A stretch of DNA of 64,000 nucleotides from Rhinopithecus roxellana (GCF_007565055.1 NC_044561.1:31079483-31143482), one strand, 5' to 3'; positions 29,568 to 43,194 are shown, counted from the first letter of the stretch. Numbers and translations are program-made. Notes: generated from the sequence alone by a model not told the origin.

Positions 29568-30144
29568 TGATAGGTAGCCCCCTAACCTCCACCCCCGGTG
29601 TTACGGCCTGTACAATTCCCTCCCCTTGGGTGTGGCCAGGACCTGTGATTTGCTTCTAATCAAAAGAATGTGACAACAGTGATGTGGTGTTACCCCCTGG
29701 ACTAGATTTTGTTGTTTGGCAAATGTGCTGGGATGACACTCCCATGATTAAGTTACATAGTATAAGACTCCACCACTTAACAGACCATAGCAAGGGACTC
29801 TTCTGCTAGCCTTGTGGAAGCCAGCTGCTGTGATGTAAACTGTCTATGGGGAGGCTCATGTGGCCAGGAACTGCAGACAGCCTCTAATTGCCGAGGGCCT
29901 CCGTCCTACAACCATAAGGAACCGACTTTTGCCAACAATCACATGAATTTGGAAGAGAACTCTTAACCTCAGATGAGACCACAGTCACAACCCACATTTT
30001 GATTGCAGCTCCTGAGACTCTAAGCAGAGGATGCAGCTAAGTCATGCTTGGGATACTCACAGAAACTGTGAGATACTAAATGTGTGTTGCTTTAAACTAC
30101 TGAGTTTATGATTATTTGTTATTCAGCAATAGAAAACTATGACA
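29568..30144 (+). mobile_element. MaLR-like LTR inside ancient L1
   Basis: The body includes 'cctccccttgggtgtggcca', 'cctacaaccataaggaacc', 'cagaaactgtgagatactaa' and the end 'cagcaatagaaaactatgac'. The closing motif is typical of MLT1-type MaLR LTRs. It cleanly interrupts an L1 that resumes at 30145. The subfamily name is uncertain. Confidence 0.72.
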
Positions 30145-30760
30145 CTTGTCAATCATATTGACAAAAATACAAAACATATAACATTGTGTTCCTGAGTATG
30201 CCCATGGGCTCCCTCATATGAAATGGCTCAATGCTTATGGAGGAAAATCTGGCAGTGTCTAGCACAGTGACAGTAACATTTGCCCTTTGGCCCAGCAATC
30301 CCACTTTTGGAAAATCTACCTATGCTTTCATACGTATGAAATAATGCATTACAAAAGTTTTCATTAAAGCATTGTTTATAATAACAAATAATGAAAACAA
30401 TTCAGTGATTCAACAATTGACAATTGGTTACATTATCTAGGACCATGTATGCGATGGAATACTATGTAACCATAAAAAGGAATGGGCGAGATCTTTACAT
30501 AATGATATGGAAAAATATCTAGGATATATTACTAAATGGAAAAAAGTAAAGTTCATAACAATATATGTAGTGTACTGCCTTTGTATAATGAAAATGGACG
30601 TATTTGCATAAAGAAACAATAGAAGTTAAAAAAAATTTTTAAATGGTTACCTGTAGGGAAAAGAAAGAAAAAAACCGGATAGGAATTAGACTTCTCCATG
30701 GATACCCCATATAAACATCTTACCTACTAAAAATTAATGTTCTAAGTAGTTAAATGGATG
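30145..30760 (+). mobile_element. Ancient L1 (L1M) 3' end
   Basis: 'ggcccagcaatcccactttt', 'gatggaatactatgtaacca' and 'atgatatggaaaaatatcta' are the landmarks of the end of ORF2 and the 3' UTR of old L1 elements. It continues the L1 that precedes the LTR. The coding capacity is lost. Confidence 0.85.
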
Positions 30761-30910
30761 GATGTAAGAAAGCACTGTGTCATAATGAGCATACTCAAGA
30801 TGTGGAGATGACACAGAGAAGGAGGGGGTGAGAGAGGGAAGTCAGCTAACACATCTTCACAGGCAGGGACACTCAGCGGGACTCTGAAAGATGATCAAGA
30901 GTTACCATGG

Positions 30911-31197
30911 GCCAGGCGCAGTGGCTCACACCTGTAATCCCAGCACTTTGGGAGGCCAAGGTGAGCGAATCATGAGGTAAGGAGTTCCAGAACAGCCTGG
31001 CCAACATGGTGAAACCCCATCTCTACTAAAAATACAAAAATTAGCCGGGTGTGGTGGCACACGCCTATAGTCTCAGCTAGTCAGGAGGCTGAAGCAAAAG
31101 AATCGCTTGAACCCAGAGGTTGCTGTGAGCTGAGATCGCACCATTGCACTCCAGCCTGGGCAACAGAGCAAGACTCCATCTCAAAAACAAACAAAAA
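30911..31197 (+). mobile_element. AluS copy
   Basis: Alu from 'gccaggcgcagtggctcaca' with an AAAC-type tail and a short deletion in the right arm. Flanks 'aagagttaccatgg' (30897-30910) and 'aagagttactatgg' (31198-31211) make the duplication. Confidence 0.94.
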
Positions 31198-31211
31198 AAG
31201 AGTTACTATGG

Positions 31212-31486
31212 ATGAACAATCCTCAAAAGGACATCACAGATCATGAGAACTGCAAGTTCAAAAATACAGTGGGGTAAAACAGATAGTATATCCAGGGAAT
31301 AAGGGACTCCAGTCTTATTAAATGTTATGGGGGTGCCAGAGAGCCATGTAGTGAGAGAGGAAGCCAAAGACCAGATCAAGGAGTCCTTGGAAGCTGTCCT
31401 AAGAGATCTGGACTTTATGCTGTGCATAATGTTTATGTCTTAAATGGATCATTCTAGAAGTGATTTGGAGGATATATTAGAGGGTA
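31212..31486. other. Old-repeat-like sequence, no gene
   Basis: The order 'agaccagatcaaggagtcct', 'ctggactttatgctgtgc' and 'ggatcattctagaagtga' resembles a dispersed ancient repeat whose first part lies before the Alu (30770-30896). The family is not identified. Confidence 0.4.
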
Positions 31487-31930
31487 TCCGTATTTATGTC
31501 TTATGGCTGTCATAGCAAATTCCCATGAACTTGGTGGCTTAAAACAACAGAAATTTATTTTCTCACAGTTCTGGAAGCCAAAGATCTGAGACAAAAGTCT
31601 GAAATCAAGGTGCCAGCAGGGCCGCATAGGGAAGAATCCATCCTCTGTCTCTTCCAGCTTCTGGAAGTTGCTAGTTTTGGCTCATGGCCACATCATGCCA
31701 ATCTCTGCCCTTATCTCCATCTCACCTTTTCTTTTATGCATGTCTTCTCCTCTTCTGTTTCCTACAGGGACACTTGTCATTGAATTTAGGGCCCACTCAA
31801 GTAATTCAGGATGATCTCATCTCAGCATTCTGATCTTAATTATATGTGCAAAAAATCTTTTCCAAATAAGGTCACATTCACACCTTCCAAGGATTAGAAT
31901 GTGGACATATCTTTTGTGTGTGTGTGCGGT
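31487..31930 (-). mobile_element. MLT1C/D-type MaLR LTR, reverse
   Basis: 'ggtggcttaaaacaacagaa', 'tctcacagttctggaagcc', 'gaaatcaaggtgccagcagg' and 'ccaaataaggtcacattcac' are the standard landmarks of MLT1 LTRs in reverse. The right end runs into a short GT stretch at 31915-31926. Confidence 0.9.
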
Positions 31931-32860
31931 GGGGAAGAAGTGGTCATGGTCAATGCTAAAGACAAAAAGTCTATTTGGAAGGTAGTTGCAATTGACCAGG
32001 TAAGAGATGTTCATCAAGTATTCAATTTTTCTGATTAAAAACTTCCCAGGGCAGAAATCCTACAAGCCACTCACATTTTTCAGAAATCCACCACATATTT
32101 TCCTTATAATTTAAGCCCATCTTTCTTGCCTTGATTTTTATTCAAGCAATTGAATGTATATTTGCAGCAGCACCCCCCCCATCTCTTCTAAGTCATTTCT
32201 TATATTCATATCATAACCACTGTGTGGCATTTTATGCTATAAGAATAATTCTGGACTTTCTAACCTGAAATGGCAGAAGTCCTCAGGGAGATTCCCTCCC
32301 CGAAAATGACACTTATCTAGAGGCAGACAGAGTGTTCTACACAGGATATTTTCCAGCAAGAAAGCCCGAGGCACATAGCATTAAATGTTCTGGTGAAGTC
32401 TGTGGCGCACCAGACCAATCATCATAAAATCCAGATACAAGAATTTCTAGAGTAAGTGGTAGCATATCAAAATCGGATGCAGAAGACCAAGGAAGGGATC
32501 AAATCTTTAAACTTCACATCAGAGTCAAGAGTGGTTTCATATGAAAGTGAAAGACAAGCAAATCTAATCGCCCATCCCCTTCGCCTTCAAACCAGTCACT
32601 ATCTGGCTGTTTTTGGTTAGCAATTAAGCAGCCAAGAGTTATTATCCAGATCATGTTCTGCTTGCATTTCTAAACCTAGCTAAACTGTAGTTATTGACTT
32701 TTAATCAAACTAACCAATGCTGCTAGTGACCCCTTGCTTTCTAATCAGTTGGAGTGGTTATTTTCTAACATTAAAGCTCTGACACTAAGCCAGTCCTGTC
32801 CAAAACAACTTTCCACGATGACAACAATGCTGCACATACAACATTGTATAATCATCTGCA
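31931..32860. other. No gene or named repeat seen
   Basis: Unique-looking AT-rich DNA. A run of eight or more C lies near 32170. Confidence 0.4.
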
Positions 32861-33018
32861 CTCTCCAATATGATGTCCACTAGCCACATGTGGCTACTGA
32901 CCACTTGAACTGTGGCTGGTGTGAGGGAGAAACCAGTTTTTAAATTATTTATCATTTTCATTAATTTAAAGAGCCAAATGGAGTTCACGGCTACCATATT
33001 GGACAGCACAACTCTAAG
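32861..33018. mobile_element. Small palindromic DNA-transposon remnant
   Basis: The ends are inverted: 'tctccaatatgatgtcca' on the left and 'ggctaccatattggacag' on the right. An internal palindromic block 'ccacatgtgg' is followed by an AT-rich centre. It matches a common mammalian non-autonomous element, probably hAT-like; I do not commit to a family name. Confidence 0.65.
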
Positions 33019-34059
33019 ACGGGTCCTGGCCCATCTTCCTATTTGGACAGACTGAAGTTCCATGTTGGAAGCACTTTAGTCTTGGTCTGTTGTCATATTT
33101 ACTTCCTGCTCCTAAGGAAGAATCTAGTAAGCCTACTGGGACTTATGGCCATTGATTATATTTCAAAGGAATAAGTTAGATGCTTTTTTTCTCTTTGATA
33201 TTAGTTTGAGCTGTTATGAAATAAGACCTATGATACTGCCTAGATAATTTCAAACAAATGTTTCTAACTGTGGGATGCCCTGCTAGCCACAGATCACTTA
33301 GCTGTTTTCTGGATAGACTCACCCTTTTTTTCCCCCCGGCTTCTCTTTCTAGACAAATTAACAAAGGCTTCTTTAGCTCCTGGATTTAATTTCTATGATG
33401 TGGCTGAAACATGTACGTTTACATACACTATTATTTAAGCCTGAAACTGCAAAAGTTTCTTAGATTGTTTTCAAGTTCCTAACTACCAACTTCTGGATGG
33501 AGTGAAGTTGATTACTCATTGAGGGGGTGGATATAAAGTATTTAGGACTAGATCCACTGTCTTTCAAGGAACTCCTACAGATGTGTCTAGGAAGACGAAT
33601 CATTGTTTCTGTGAGTGATTTTATCACGTCTATACACTAAGCATTGAAAGAAAGCTGAAGCTTTCAGTAAGCAGACCAGGCTGTCACGAAAGCCTTCACT
33701 GTGTGAACCCAGATTCTCCGTTCCCCAAAATGGGAGAACATTTGAACAACTCACCTGTCCCTTTATTCACAGTGTTAAAAAGAAACATTCCGCTCCATGA
33801 AGTGCTGAAGAAACAGAGACGGTTGGTTCAATGAGACTACGGGATGCGGAGAGCGTCATAAAACTTACTACCAGATTATATGATGGTAAGTCCTACAATA
33901 GAGATAACATAAGAACAAACAAGATCAAATTTATAAATATATATTAAAAATAGAGATAGCAAAAGAATAAATGAGAGGAAATCTACAAAGCACTTCCCAT
34001 AGAAAACAGTTTCAAAACTATGTGATATTATTACATAACATTACTGTTTTGATAAGTTA
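33019..34059. other. Unique-looking interval with exon-like segment
   Basis: No repeat family was recognised. The segment at 33773-33885 has splice-like borders and is listed separately. Confidence 0.4.
33773..33885 (+). other. Candidate non-coding exon
   Basis: A pyrimidine-rich acceptor 'tccctttattcacag' ends at 33772, and a strong donor 'gatg|gtaagt' follows 113 bases later. The segment has more CpG than its flanks (for example 'acgggatgcggagagcgtc'). All three forward frames contain stops, so if it is an exon it is untranslated or belongs to a long non-coding RNA. Splice motifs this good also occur by chance. Confidence 0.2.
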
Positions 34060-34324
34060 ACTGAAATCCCAGCAACTCAAGAGGCCAAGGTGGGAGGATT
34101 GCTTAAGGCCAGGAGTTCAAGGCCAGCCTGGACAACATAGCAAGACCTTGTCTCTACAAGAAAAAAATTTTTTAATTATCTGGGCATGGTGGCATGCACC
34201 TGAAGACCTAGCTACTCAGGAGGCTGAGGCAGAAGGATGGCCTGAGCCCGGGAGTTCAAGGTTACAGTGAGCTGTGACTACGCCACTGCACCCCAGCCTG
34301 AGTTACAGAGCAAGACTCTGTCAT
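34060..34324 (+). mobile_element. AluJ, 5'-truncated
   Basis: Starts within the left arm at 'gaaatcccagcaactcaaga' and ends without a poly(A) tail. 'ttgcttaaggccaggagttc' and 'gtgagctgtgactacgccac' indicate an old J copy. Confidence 0.88.
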
Positions 34325-34744
34325 TTGTTGTTGTTTTCTCTCTCTTAGATAAAAATTCTGTTTGTGACACAAACAGCCATTAGAGAGAAATGATTAGCTA
34401 TTATTACTTCTCAGTGGTGGTTAGCAATGGGCTATAATTATTCCTTTCTATTAGGAGCCATTAGCCATTAATTCTAGGTATTAGAATTTTGAGAGCAGCT
34501 TGAGCAGATTGATTCCTGGGTTTACATTTAAAATAGATGTGAGAGAGAGAGAGAGAGATGATAGACAGGTATGTATTTTTGAAATATAAACTATTAAGTT
34601 ATCATCATGATTATTGAATGGCTTTCAACTCCATTGGAATCCATTGTTCCAGAACTGTGTTTTATCTCTGTCTTCACCGATGCAAGTTTTCATTAAAATA
34701 GAATCTCAGATTTGAGGAACTTTAGCCACTGTCAAGAAGAAGAG
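34325..34744. other. No gene; short GA array
   Basis: Unassigned sequence with a (GA)n run at about 34541-34557. Confidence 0.4.
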
Positions 34745-34920
34745 CAGGAGCCCTAGATAGGAAGACATAACCTTAACCCTGTCTTTGCTGAGTGAACTTA
34801 AGCAATAGATTTAACCTTTTTATGGCTTAGCATCCTCATCTGTAAAATGAGAAAAATGGTATCTACTTCATTAGGATGTTGTAAAGATTAAATGAGTTCA
34901 TTATTGTTAAGCACTTAACT
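34745..34920 (+). repeat. MIR SINE
   Basis: 'gagtgaacttaagcaataga', 'catcctcatctgtaaaatga' and 'gtaaagattaaatgagttca' follow the MIR forward consensus closely. Confidence 0.88.
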
Positions 34921-35092
34921 GTCGTCATCATCATCATCATCATCCCACAGATGTAGACAGCAATGTCCAGGTAGGTGATGTGATTTATCCAAATCATAAA
35001 ACTAGCATTAAGCACACAGAAGAACCCAAATCTCTTGACAACTAGCCCTGAGTTCCTTCCGCTGTGCCATGCTGCCCGTATTGTTCTATACT
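34921..35092 (-). repeat. MIR fragment with CAT microsatellite
   Basis: A CAT array (about 34925-34943) is followed by reverse MIR-like text: 'gtaggtgatgtgatttatcc' and 'aagaacccaaatctcttgac'. With the preceding forward MIR this gives two MIRs in opposite orientation. Confidence 0.55.
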
Positions 35093-38000
35093 GTGCCATA
35101 TTTTCTGGTGCATAAAGTCCTTATCAGGTACATAACTTATGAAGGAAAGAACTCAGAAAGGAGAAGGCCTAATGATGCCATTTCTAGAGGTCTCAGGCAA
35201 GGCCATATAGGCCAAAGTGGCTGCTGAAACCAGTCACTTCATTGTCACTATTAAAGTCCTTGTACCCAGTGTATCTCCCCATTTGCTGCTATTCCTAAAA
35301 TTTCCCTTATATAAGGAACAAGTTTTCATTGCATAATAATAAATGTATAAATCATATTGCTTTAATTATTAATAACCATATACTGGCTTATATTTATAGT
35401 ACTCATATCAAAACCTTACTCTTAATAAATGAAAATATAATGTAAAATATATGAATATATAATATTTGTGTAATACATAAGAACATAAGATCACGAGCCA
35501 TGAAAGAGGGATTGTTGAGGTGAGGAGTGAAACGGTGCACAGTGGATGCTTTGGGTATCAAAATCAAACTTAATTTTCCTCACAATTTTCCAGGAGCCAG
35601 TAGGAACATTTCCTGAGATGTCACAGCAAGGAATGGAGTACAGCTCCACCAGGAGCCATTAAATATGGGATTATTGATGGACAGTTCACGTGAAAGGCAA
35701 GAACTGTTTGTCTCCTTCTGCGAAACACCAAGGCCATTCCAGACCCAAGTCAAACTCAGTCTATAGCCATGAAAAAAATGGTCCCCATGGGGCCCCTGCA
35801 GGAGAGACAACAAAACATTTTGATGTTACATCTCCTCCAGATCCCTGTGGGCTTTCAGAAAAAAAAAAAAAAAAAAAAAAAAAGGCCCTTGTACAGATAT
35901 GTTTTATAATCCAGATTTTTACATAGCATGAAAGGGGACGAAAACAGGAGCCATTCACAAATTGTCCATCTATTCCTGTATTCTGCAGGAACAATACTTA
36001 GCTTCCACATGAACTGCTTTCAACGTAATTCCTCTTTATATTAGAAGTCAAAAGTATAAAGGCTATCTTGACTATATAAGCTTCACGAAAATCTATATAT
36101 TTAACTTCAGAATGGCTTTTCTTTTATCCCCATCTAACGTTTGAAAATCATGTTGATGCATTTTATAAAGAATTACACTGGCTCAAAAGTACAGCAACAA
36201 AAACAATTCAAACATAAAATCTCATGTTTAAGTTCTTAGCTTTAAATATGCATCAACCGAATGTGAGCTGTTATTTTCTCTACATGGGTCTTAAGTACTA
36301 CACAAAGCATTGGCCGATCACTGTTACAGAAAAGTGGACTTGGTTATTGCCACACTGTCTCTGTCACATCAAAGCTATCTCTCCTTTGCAAGAACCAGTT
36401 TTCTTCTGCACTGCACATTTTCCCCTGCCACTACATGGAGCGCTGTGAAGCACTGATCAATTAGGGAATTCGTCTTAATGAGAGAGGTTGATTTTGTCAT
36501 GTATGCATTATCTTGCTCTTTTCTTGACCACATTTCTCCTCTGGGAATCAGAATGCTAAGTTGTTATTGGGAGTCTGTAACTGGCTTGAAATTACTCCGA
36601 GAAGTTCAGCCCTACCAAACTGCTTCATGGCAAATTATTGCTTACCACCTAGTCTCTGATACATATATACCAGAGGGTATGCACACATGCATGTGTAGGA
36701 TGGCAATTTGCTTTACTTTAAATTTATTCCTTTCTTCTCACCTTTCTCACATGCCATCAAATTGCCCATTTCCTAGATGGAATGCATTTTTCTAGATGAA
36801 AATAAAAAACTCACTAATGAAATGAGTACTAACTCATTTGCCTCACTGGTCGAAGGAGCCAGTTAATATATGAGAAACATCAGTTAGCTTAAAGAAACGT
36901 GGAGTGCAGATAAAGACTAAAGAACCACGGAGTCAACCAAGTAAAGTGCCAACTCAAAAGGATAGCAAAGAACTAGACATCTAGCATGTGTTCAATAGAT
37001 GGCTAAGGGTGTGCTTCCTGATACTGTAATTTACTCAGGAGCAATCTGAATTTTCTAAGAGGATATTTGTAATAAATTCCTACTGGTAGACTGTAAGCTA
37101 TTATGGAAGAGAGTAAGAGGTTTCTTTGTTTTTATTTTTGTACCCATTAAATTGCATCATGTAGTTGATCATTTAACTTTGTCTAAATCCAAGTTTGACC
37201 TGTTTGTCTATGTTCCACATAAATGAAAAAAGTATTGAGATTAAATGAGATAGATTCTCAGATGTGCTTCCTGAATTATGTTGGTCCGGTAGATGCTGGA
37301 ATGGAGAGTGAAAGTCTTCAACATTCTTTGTCATTCTATCGAACCCGACAGGATGGAGACAGGAAGGAATGCTCAGTTTGCAATCAGTCACAATCTCATC
37401 AGGAAGACTCGCCCCCAACTGGTTCATTAAAGGCAAATAGACTTCTTCCGAAGCCTTAGTTTTCCTTTCCATTATCAATCGGGGAAGAATAAATGAGATT
37501 AAAAATGTAAACCAAAAAGGAAGAACTTAATAAATCAGCCAAAAAATAATAGGATCTTTGGGAGAAAATAGTTTTTTCAAAGACGTTCAGAAAGAGTATA
37601 AAATAAATATCTGAGTATAGAGATCTAAGTATATATACACACTGACATTAACATGTATGTTTCAGCAAACATCAATATTTGTTATGCCTCTGGAAACTAT
37701 TGGCTGGTGGGAAAATCAATATATCTTGATGTTGACCACAACAAAATCAATAATTGCTTGATAATTTACCAAGACTCATGGGATTTAATGAATCTGATAG
37801 CTATGAAGTAAAGCAAAATCATTATACTTTCTCCCCGGCATACTGGATAAAGGATATAATACCAACATTAGACATTTGTAGCCATACCTTGTGTCACCCC
37901 CTCACACCCCACCTTTATTGAATGAAGCAAGTGAAACATCACCTTTCCTGGAATTGTGGATGACAACTCTGAAATTTGAGCAAGGAGAGAAGAGTAAGAG

Positions 38001-39127
38001 AAAGAAACCACAGGGAAGACAACACTCATTAGAAAACGGATTCAGTGTCACAGATGAATGTGGGCGTTTGTGCCTGTGAATTAAACAGCAGTCCCCTTCT
38101 GATAAATATAATTTATCCACTTCATTAGGCCTCAAGATTGCCTTATACTGATTCTATGTTCAACCTCTTCTAGTTTTTCACTTATCTCCAGAGATTAATA
38201 AATTGCAAGTTATTCAAATGCCATGACTATCTAAAATCCAATCCAAAGGGACTTTGCAGATTTAGAAAAAAAAGAAATGCTGGTACACGTCCTGTCCTTC
38301 TTTAGGATCCCCTCAATATTTATTTCTACTTGAGAAAAGCAGAGGTACAAAGATGGCCAACACTCCGCAGTGCAGACACAATGATTCATCTGCAAATTAG
38401 GAGCTGGGCCAATACGGCCAGTCATTAAAATCTTTCAGTTTAAGTCCAAAACAGAGAAGTTCTATACACTGAATTGTAGGGATGTGTGTATGAATTGTCT
38501 GATAAATATGCAGAATGATGTTTCCCAGTGCTCCTAAATGATATTAATAAGTCAAGCTCTGCAAGTAAAAACAGAGGTCAAAGCAATCAACAGAGTAAGC
38601 CAAAAATGGGTTCCCATTAGAATAAATTTCTAATAATGAATTTCTCTAGAAAACTGCCAGACTACCTTTATCTAAAACTATAGAAAAAGATCTCATTCCC
38701 ATTTTGCAGGGTCTATACAGGGAAATAATAAGTGAACAAATGTGGGCTGAAAGCATAATGGCTAATAATATTTCCCAGAAGAGAAGAAAGAGGTGAGCTG
38801 TGTCTTTATAGACATTGCCAATAGGTAAGAGAGGGCACGGAAACTCAAAGCAGTCTTAGATTTACTGAATGTAAGAGAAGGAAGAGGGGAAAAGAGATGT
38901 AGATACAAGATTAAATATTATAAATAAAATTACCATAAGTAACCCCAATTTACCAATCATTTGAAGTGGTTCTAAGAGCAAGATTGTTTCATATTGCCTA
39001 CATTCACGGCAAGAAGCATCAGCGATGATTACGTTTTTCAAAGGTATCATAACTTATGCTTTTCAGAAAGCTTATACATAGATTATCATAACTGAGCCTC
39101 ACAAAAAAACTTTTAAATGGCCTCCTG
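35093..39127. other. Repeat-poor block of 4 kb, no supported gene
   Basis: Apart from a run of about 24 A at 35860-35883, I recognise no repeats here. The segment 37223-37459 is open on both strands (78 codons plus; 101 codons minus at 37173-37478) and has several CpG, but no domain is recognisable. Stretches such as 36470-36660 look like non-simple, possibly conserved non-coding DNA. Confidence 0.4.
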
Positions 39128-39330
39128 TGTGATGGTTAATTTTATGTGTCAACTTGACTGGGATTAGGGATGCCCAGATAGTTAGTAAAACACTGTTTCT
39201 GGGTGTATTTGTGAGGGTGTTTCTGGAAGAGATTAGCATTTGACTCAGTAGACTGAGTAAAGAAAACTGTCCTCACCGAGGTGGGTGGATATCATCCCTG
39301 GCCATTAAGGGTCTAAATAGAACAGAAAAA
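39128..39330 (+). mobile_element. MLT2-type ERVL LTR, 5' fragment
   Basis: 'tgtgatggttaattttatgt', 'gggatgcccagatagttag', 'gggtgtatttgtgagggtgt' and 'aggtgggtggatatcatcc' follow MLT2. The copy stops after about 200 bases, so it has lost its 3' half. Confidence 0.88.
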
Positions 39331-39631
39331 ATAATACAAAATTAGTATTTTCAATCAGAAGGATTGTAAGATTCTAATATCTGCCTTCGCACATTTTCCA
39401 GCATAAGCTAACCATTAAAAGCTAATTAGACAAAAATTATTTATTCAACTGTCTACCCCTAACATTACTATCTTAAATTCCACATTCTTTTCTATGTGAC
39501 TTAGAGCACCATTTTATATCAGGTGTTCTATCCTTTAGGGCTATTGTGAGACATGAGGAATACTTACGCCTTTGATAACCAAGCTGGGGAAATGCCCCTT
39601 GATACACCAAATCTCAACTATTAAATGATCT

Positions 39632-39820
39632 AAAGCAGTGTTTTTAAAATTGTAGTCAATTGACTACCTTCCTTTAAAGGAACTGGCAATCTTGTTAAAA
39701 TGCAGACTCCTAAGTCCTACCCCAATACTTTCGAGTCAGAATTTCTAATTGGGTCCCAGCTATATTTTAACAAACATCCTAGGCAATATTTGTGTACAGG
39801 GTAGGATAAGAACCACTGAA
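39632..39820 (+). mobile_element. MER5A-type hAT MITE
   Basis: The inverted ends 'agcagtgtttttaaaattgt' and 'agaaccactg', together with 'atgcagactcctaagtccta' and 'agtcagaatttctaattggg', fit MER5A, a short non-autonomous hAT-Charlie element. Confidence 0.82.
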
Positions 39821-39968
39821 TCAGAAGATTAGAGCAATTAGTGCACAAATAAGACTCAGGCCCTTAACACAGAACCCTCCACACATTATACCTGGGGACA
39901 GCGAGTACAGATCAAAAGAAACAAAGACAAAACGTCTTAGCTTAGGTAAAAAGTAAAAATAAAAAACA

Positions 39969-40271
39969 GGACAGGAGCAGTGGCTCACGCCTGTCATCCC
40001 AGTACTTTGGGAGGCTAAGGAAGGCGGATCACTTGAGGTCAGGAGTTCAAGACCAGCCTGGCCAACATGGTAAAACCCCATCTCTACTAAAAATAGAAAA
40101 CTTAGCCAGGCGTGGTGGTGCATGCCTGGAGCCCTAGTTACTCAGGAGGCTGAGGCACAGAATCACTTGAACCCAGGAGGTGCAGTCTGCAGTGAGCCAA
40201 GATTACGCTACTGTACTCCAGCCTGGGCGACAGAGTGAGGCCCTGTCTCAAAAACAAACAAACGAACAAAA
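39969..40271 (+). mobile_element. AluS, left member of inverted pair
   Basis: Plus-strand Alu from 'ggacaggagcagtggctcac' to an AAAC-type tail ('aaaacaaacaaacgaac'). It lies 60 bases from a reverse Alu, tail to tail. Confidence 0.93.
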
Positions 40272-40325
40272 AATTCATTCTCGTTTAAATACCTTCAAAG
40301 GAGGTTTTACAAAGCCTCTTGATAA

Positions 40326-40644
<319 letters not shown>

Positions 40645-40920
40645 GATAACTTCTTATATGAATGTGCTTCACTCTAAACATGCACACACACGAAACCAAA
40701 ACATGGGTATTTTAAAAATCAAATTACTAAAATTTTCCTTAAGTTTTGAAATATCTTATACAGGGTTATTTAAAATAGTGTACACAATTATGCATTTTAC
40801 ATATTATTCTATCTAGACGACATAATTTTACACATAGCTGTTAGTGAATGTGTCTACTGAACAAAGGTAAGCTTATAGATTTTTCCCAAATAACCCTTCA
40901 TTCCTTCATTTTGGAATTTT

Positions 40921-41242
<322 letters not shown>

Positions 41243-41283
41243 GATTTTGAAATTTTTTAAATATGTCAGGGACCATAAAACTA

Positions 41284-41372
41284 TACATACACACACACGT
41301 ATATATAGTGTTTATATACAATATAATATACACATATATGTATATACATTATATATGTGTGTATATTTTTGT
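41284..41372. repeat. AT/GT-rich simple repeat
   Basis: Imperfect alternating TA, CA and GT text, including several TATATA blocks. Low complexity; the frame across it is an artefact. Confidence 0.9.
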
Positions 41373-41375
41373 TTA

Positions 41376-41722
<347 letters not shown>

Positions 41723-41737
41723 AAAAGCTGTGGTGTG

Positions 41738-42699
41738 GAGTGGAAAAATATGGGCCTGCTTTCTGAACTTTCCACATACTAATTTATGCGGCCATAAGCA
41801 CATCACTTAACAACCCTGGGCTTTATTTGTCCCTCTGCTGCCTGGGCACGCTAATATCCTCCTCCCAATATTGTTATTAAGATGTTTAGCAGGGTTTCTG
41901 AATGAACATAATACATTTAAACTGCAACACAGAACTTGCCTCCCCTGACATCTAGCAAGTGAGCAAAGAAGAGCTACAGCAACCTACAGAAAGAAAAAGA
42001 ATTAATCGAAGTCTTGGAAGGAAAGTTACAGGGGAGAGGGCATTCTTCTGTGGAGGGGAGGGGCACAGCACAGCTGGCATCTGAACCAGTTCCCTCCTAG
42101 TGGACCTCAGCTTATCCCAGAAGGAGTGTCACTGAAGTTACAAAGTTATGAAATTTTTCATTAATACCCTCATCCTGAACAGAAGCAGACTGAACATATA
42201 TCTGTATCTTTTTCTCTCTTAACAGAAGAATGATGGAGTGGTTCCTGGGGTGAAGCAGGTTAAATGGAGAAAGCAGTCAATGTACGTAACTATTCTCTGA
42301 TGAAAATGAAAACTATAGACCCACACCCTGTATTGAAGTACAACTGAAGAACAAGCTAAAGTTCAAGGCCCTTCCTGCCTCCATGTGGAAATAAAATATA
42401 TGATTCCTAGCCAAGTGTTATAGAACACGTATGTGACATAAAATCTCAAAGGCACAAAAGATCCTAAATATCCTAAAAGAGAGCTCCTCAGCTGACCTTT
42501 CTTCATATCCTCCATTTTCTCCTTAGGTGACTCAAAAATGGGTAGAAGACAAAAGACTTGGCTATCAAACAGTAGCTTACAGAGGAAAACAAACTTTTAT
42601 AGACAAGAAGAGGGTTAAGAAGTCACCCAGCTCTATATCAGATCAAATGGAATGTCAGCACAGGACTGCCAAGTCATAAGCAAGATGAAAAGAAATAGC
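41738..42699. other. Unassigned interval with terminal-exon-like segment
   Basis: No repeat was recognised with confidence. A strong acceptor 'tctttttctctcttaacag' ends at 42225. It is followed by a 24-codon open run and an AATAAA at 42390-42395, the arrangement of a 3' terminal exon. No upstream exon can be linked to it. Confidence 0.25.
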
Positions 42700-43194
42700 A
42701 CGTCAACAATGCAAACGTGATAGCAAAAAGGGTGGGAGTAGAAATGGGAGCAGAGTATCAAAAAGACAAAGAACCAACGCTAGAAGGAAAAATTACTTAA
42801 TAGAACCGAGAGAAAGTGATCTACCACTGTGTTATGCTATAAAACAACGTAATTATTAAATGAATACAGTAAGGTGGTAAAAAGGATAGAATGAGATGAA
42901 AAGAGAAATTGCCTAGCTGATGCAATAAATTGATGCTCAAATCAACATCATTTCTGAACTAAAAAACACATTAGAACTAGCAAGGAACTGAATAGATATT
43001 GCTAAAGAGGAAACTACTAATATGTGAAAAATTGAACATAAAAATAATGAATGCAAATTTAAAAAACAAAGACATCTAAACAATTGGAGAGGAACTGAAT
43101 TATGTGGAGGACAAAGATGATATAGCCAAAGAATTGGTGCCCCTGAGATAATCAACAAATGAAACTGAAAAAATATGTTGTAAGTTATAATACA

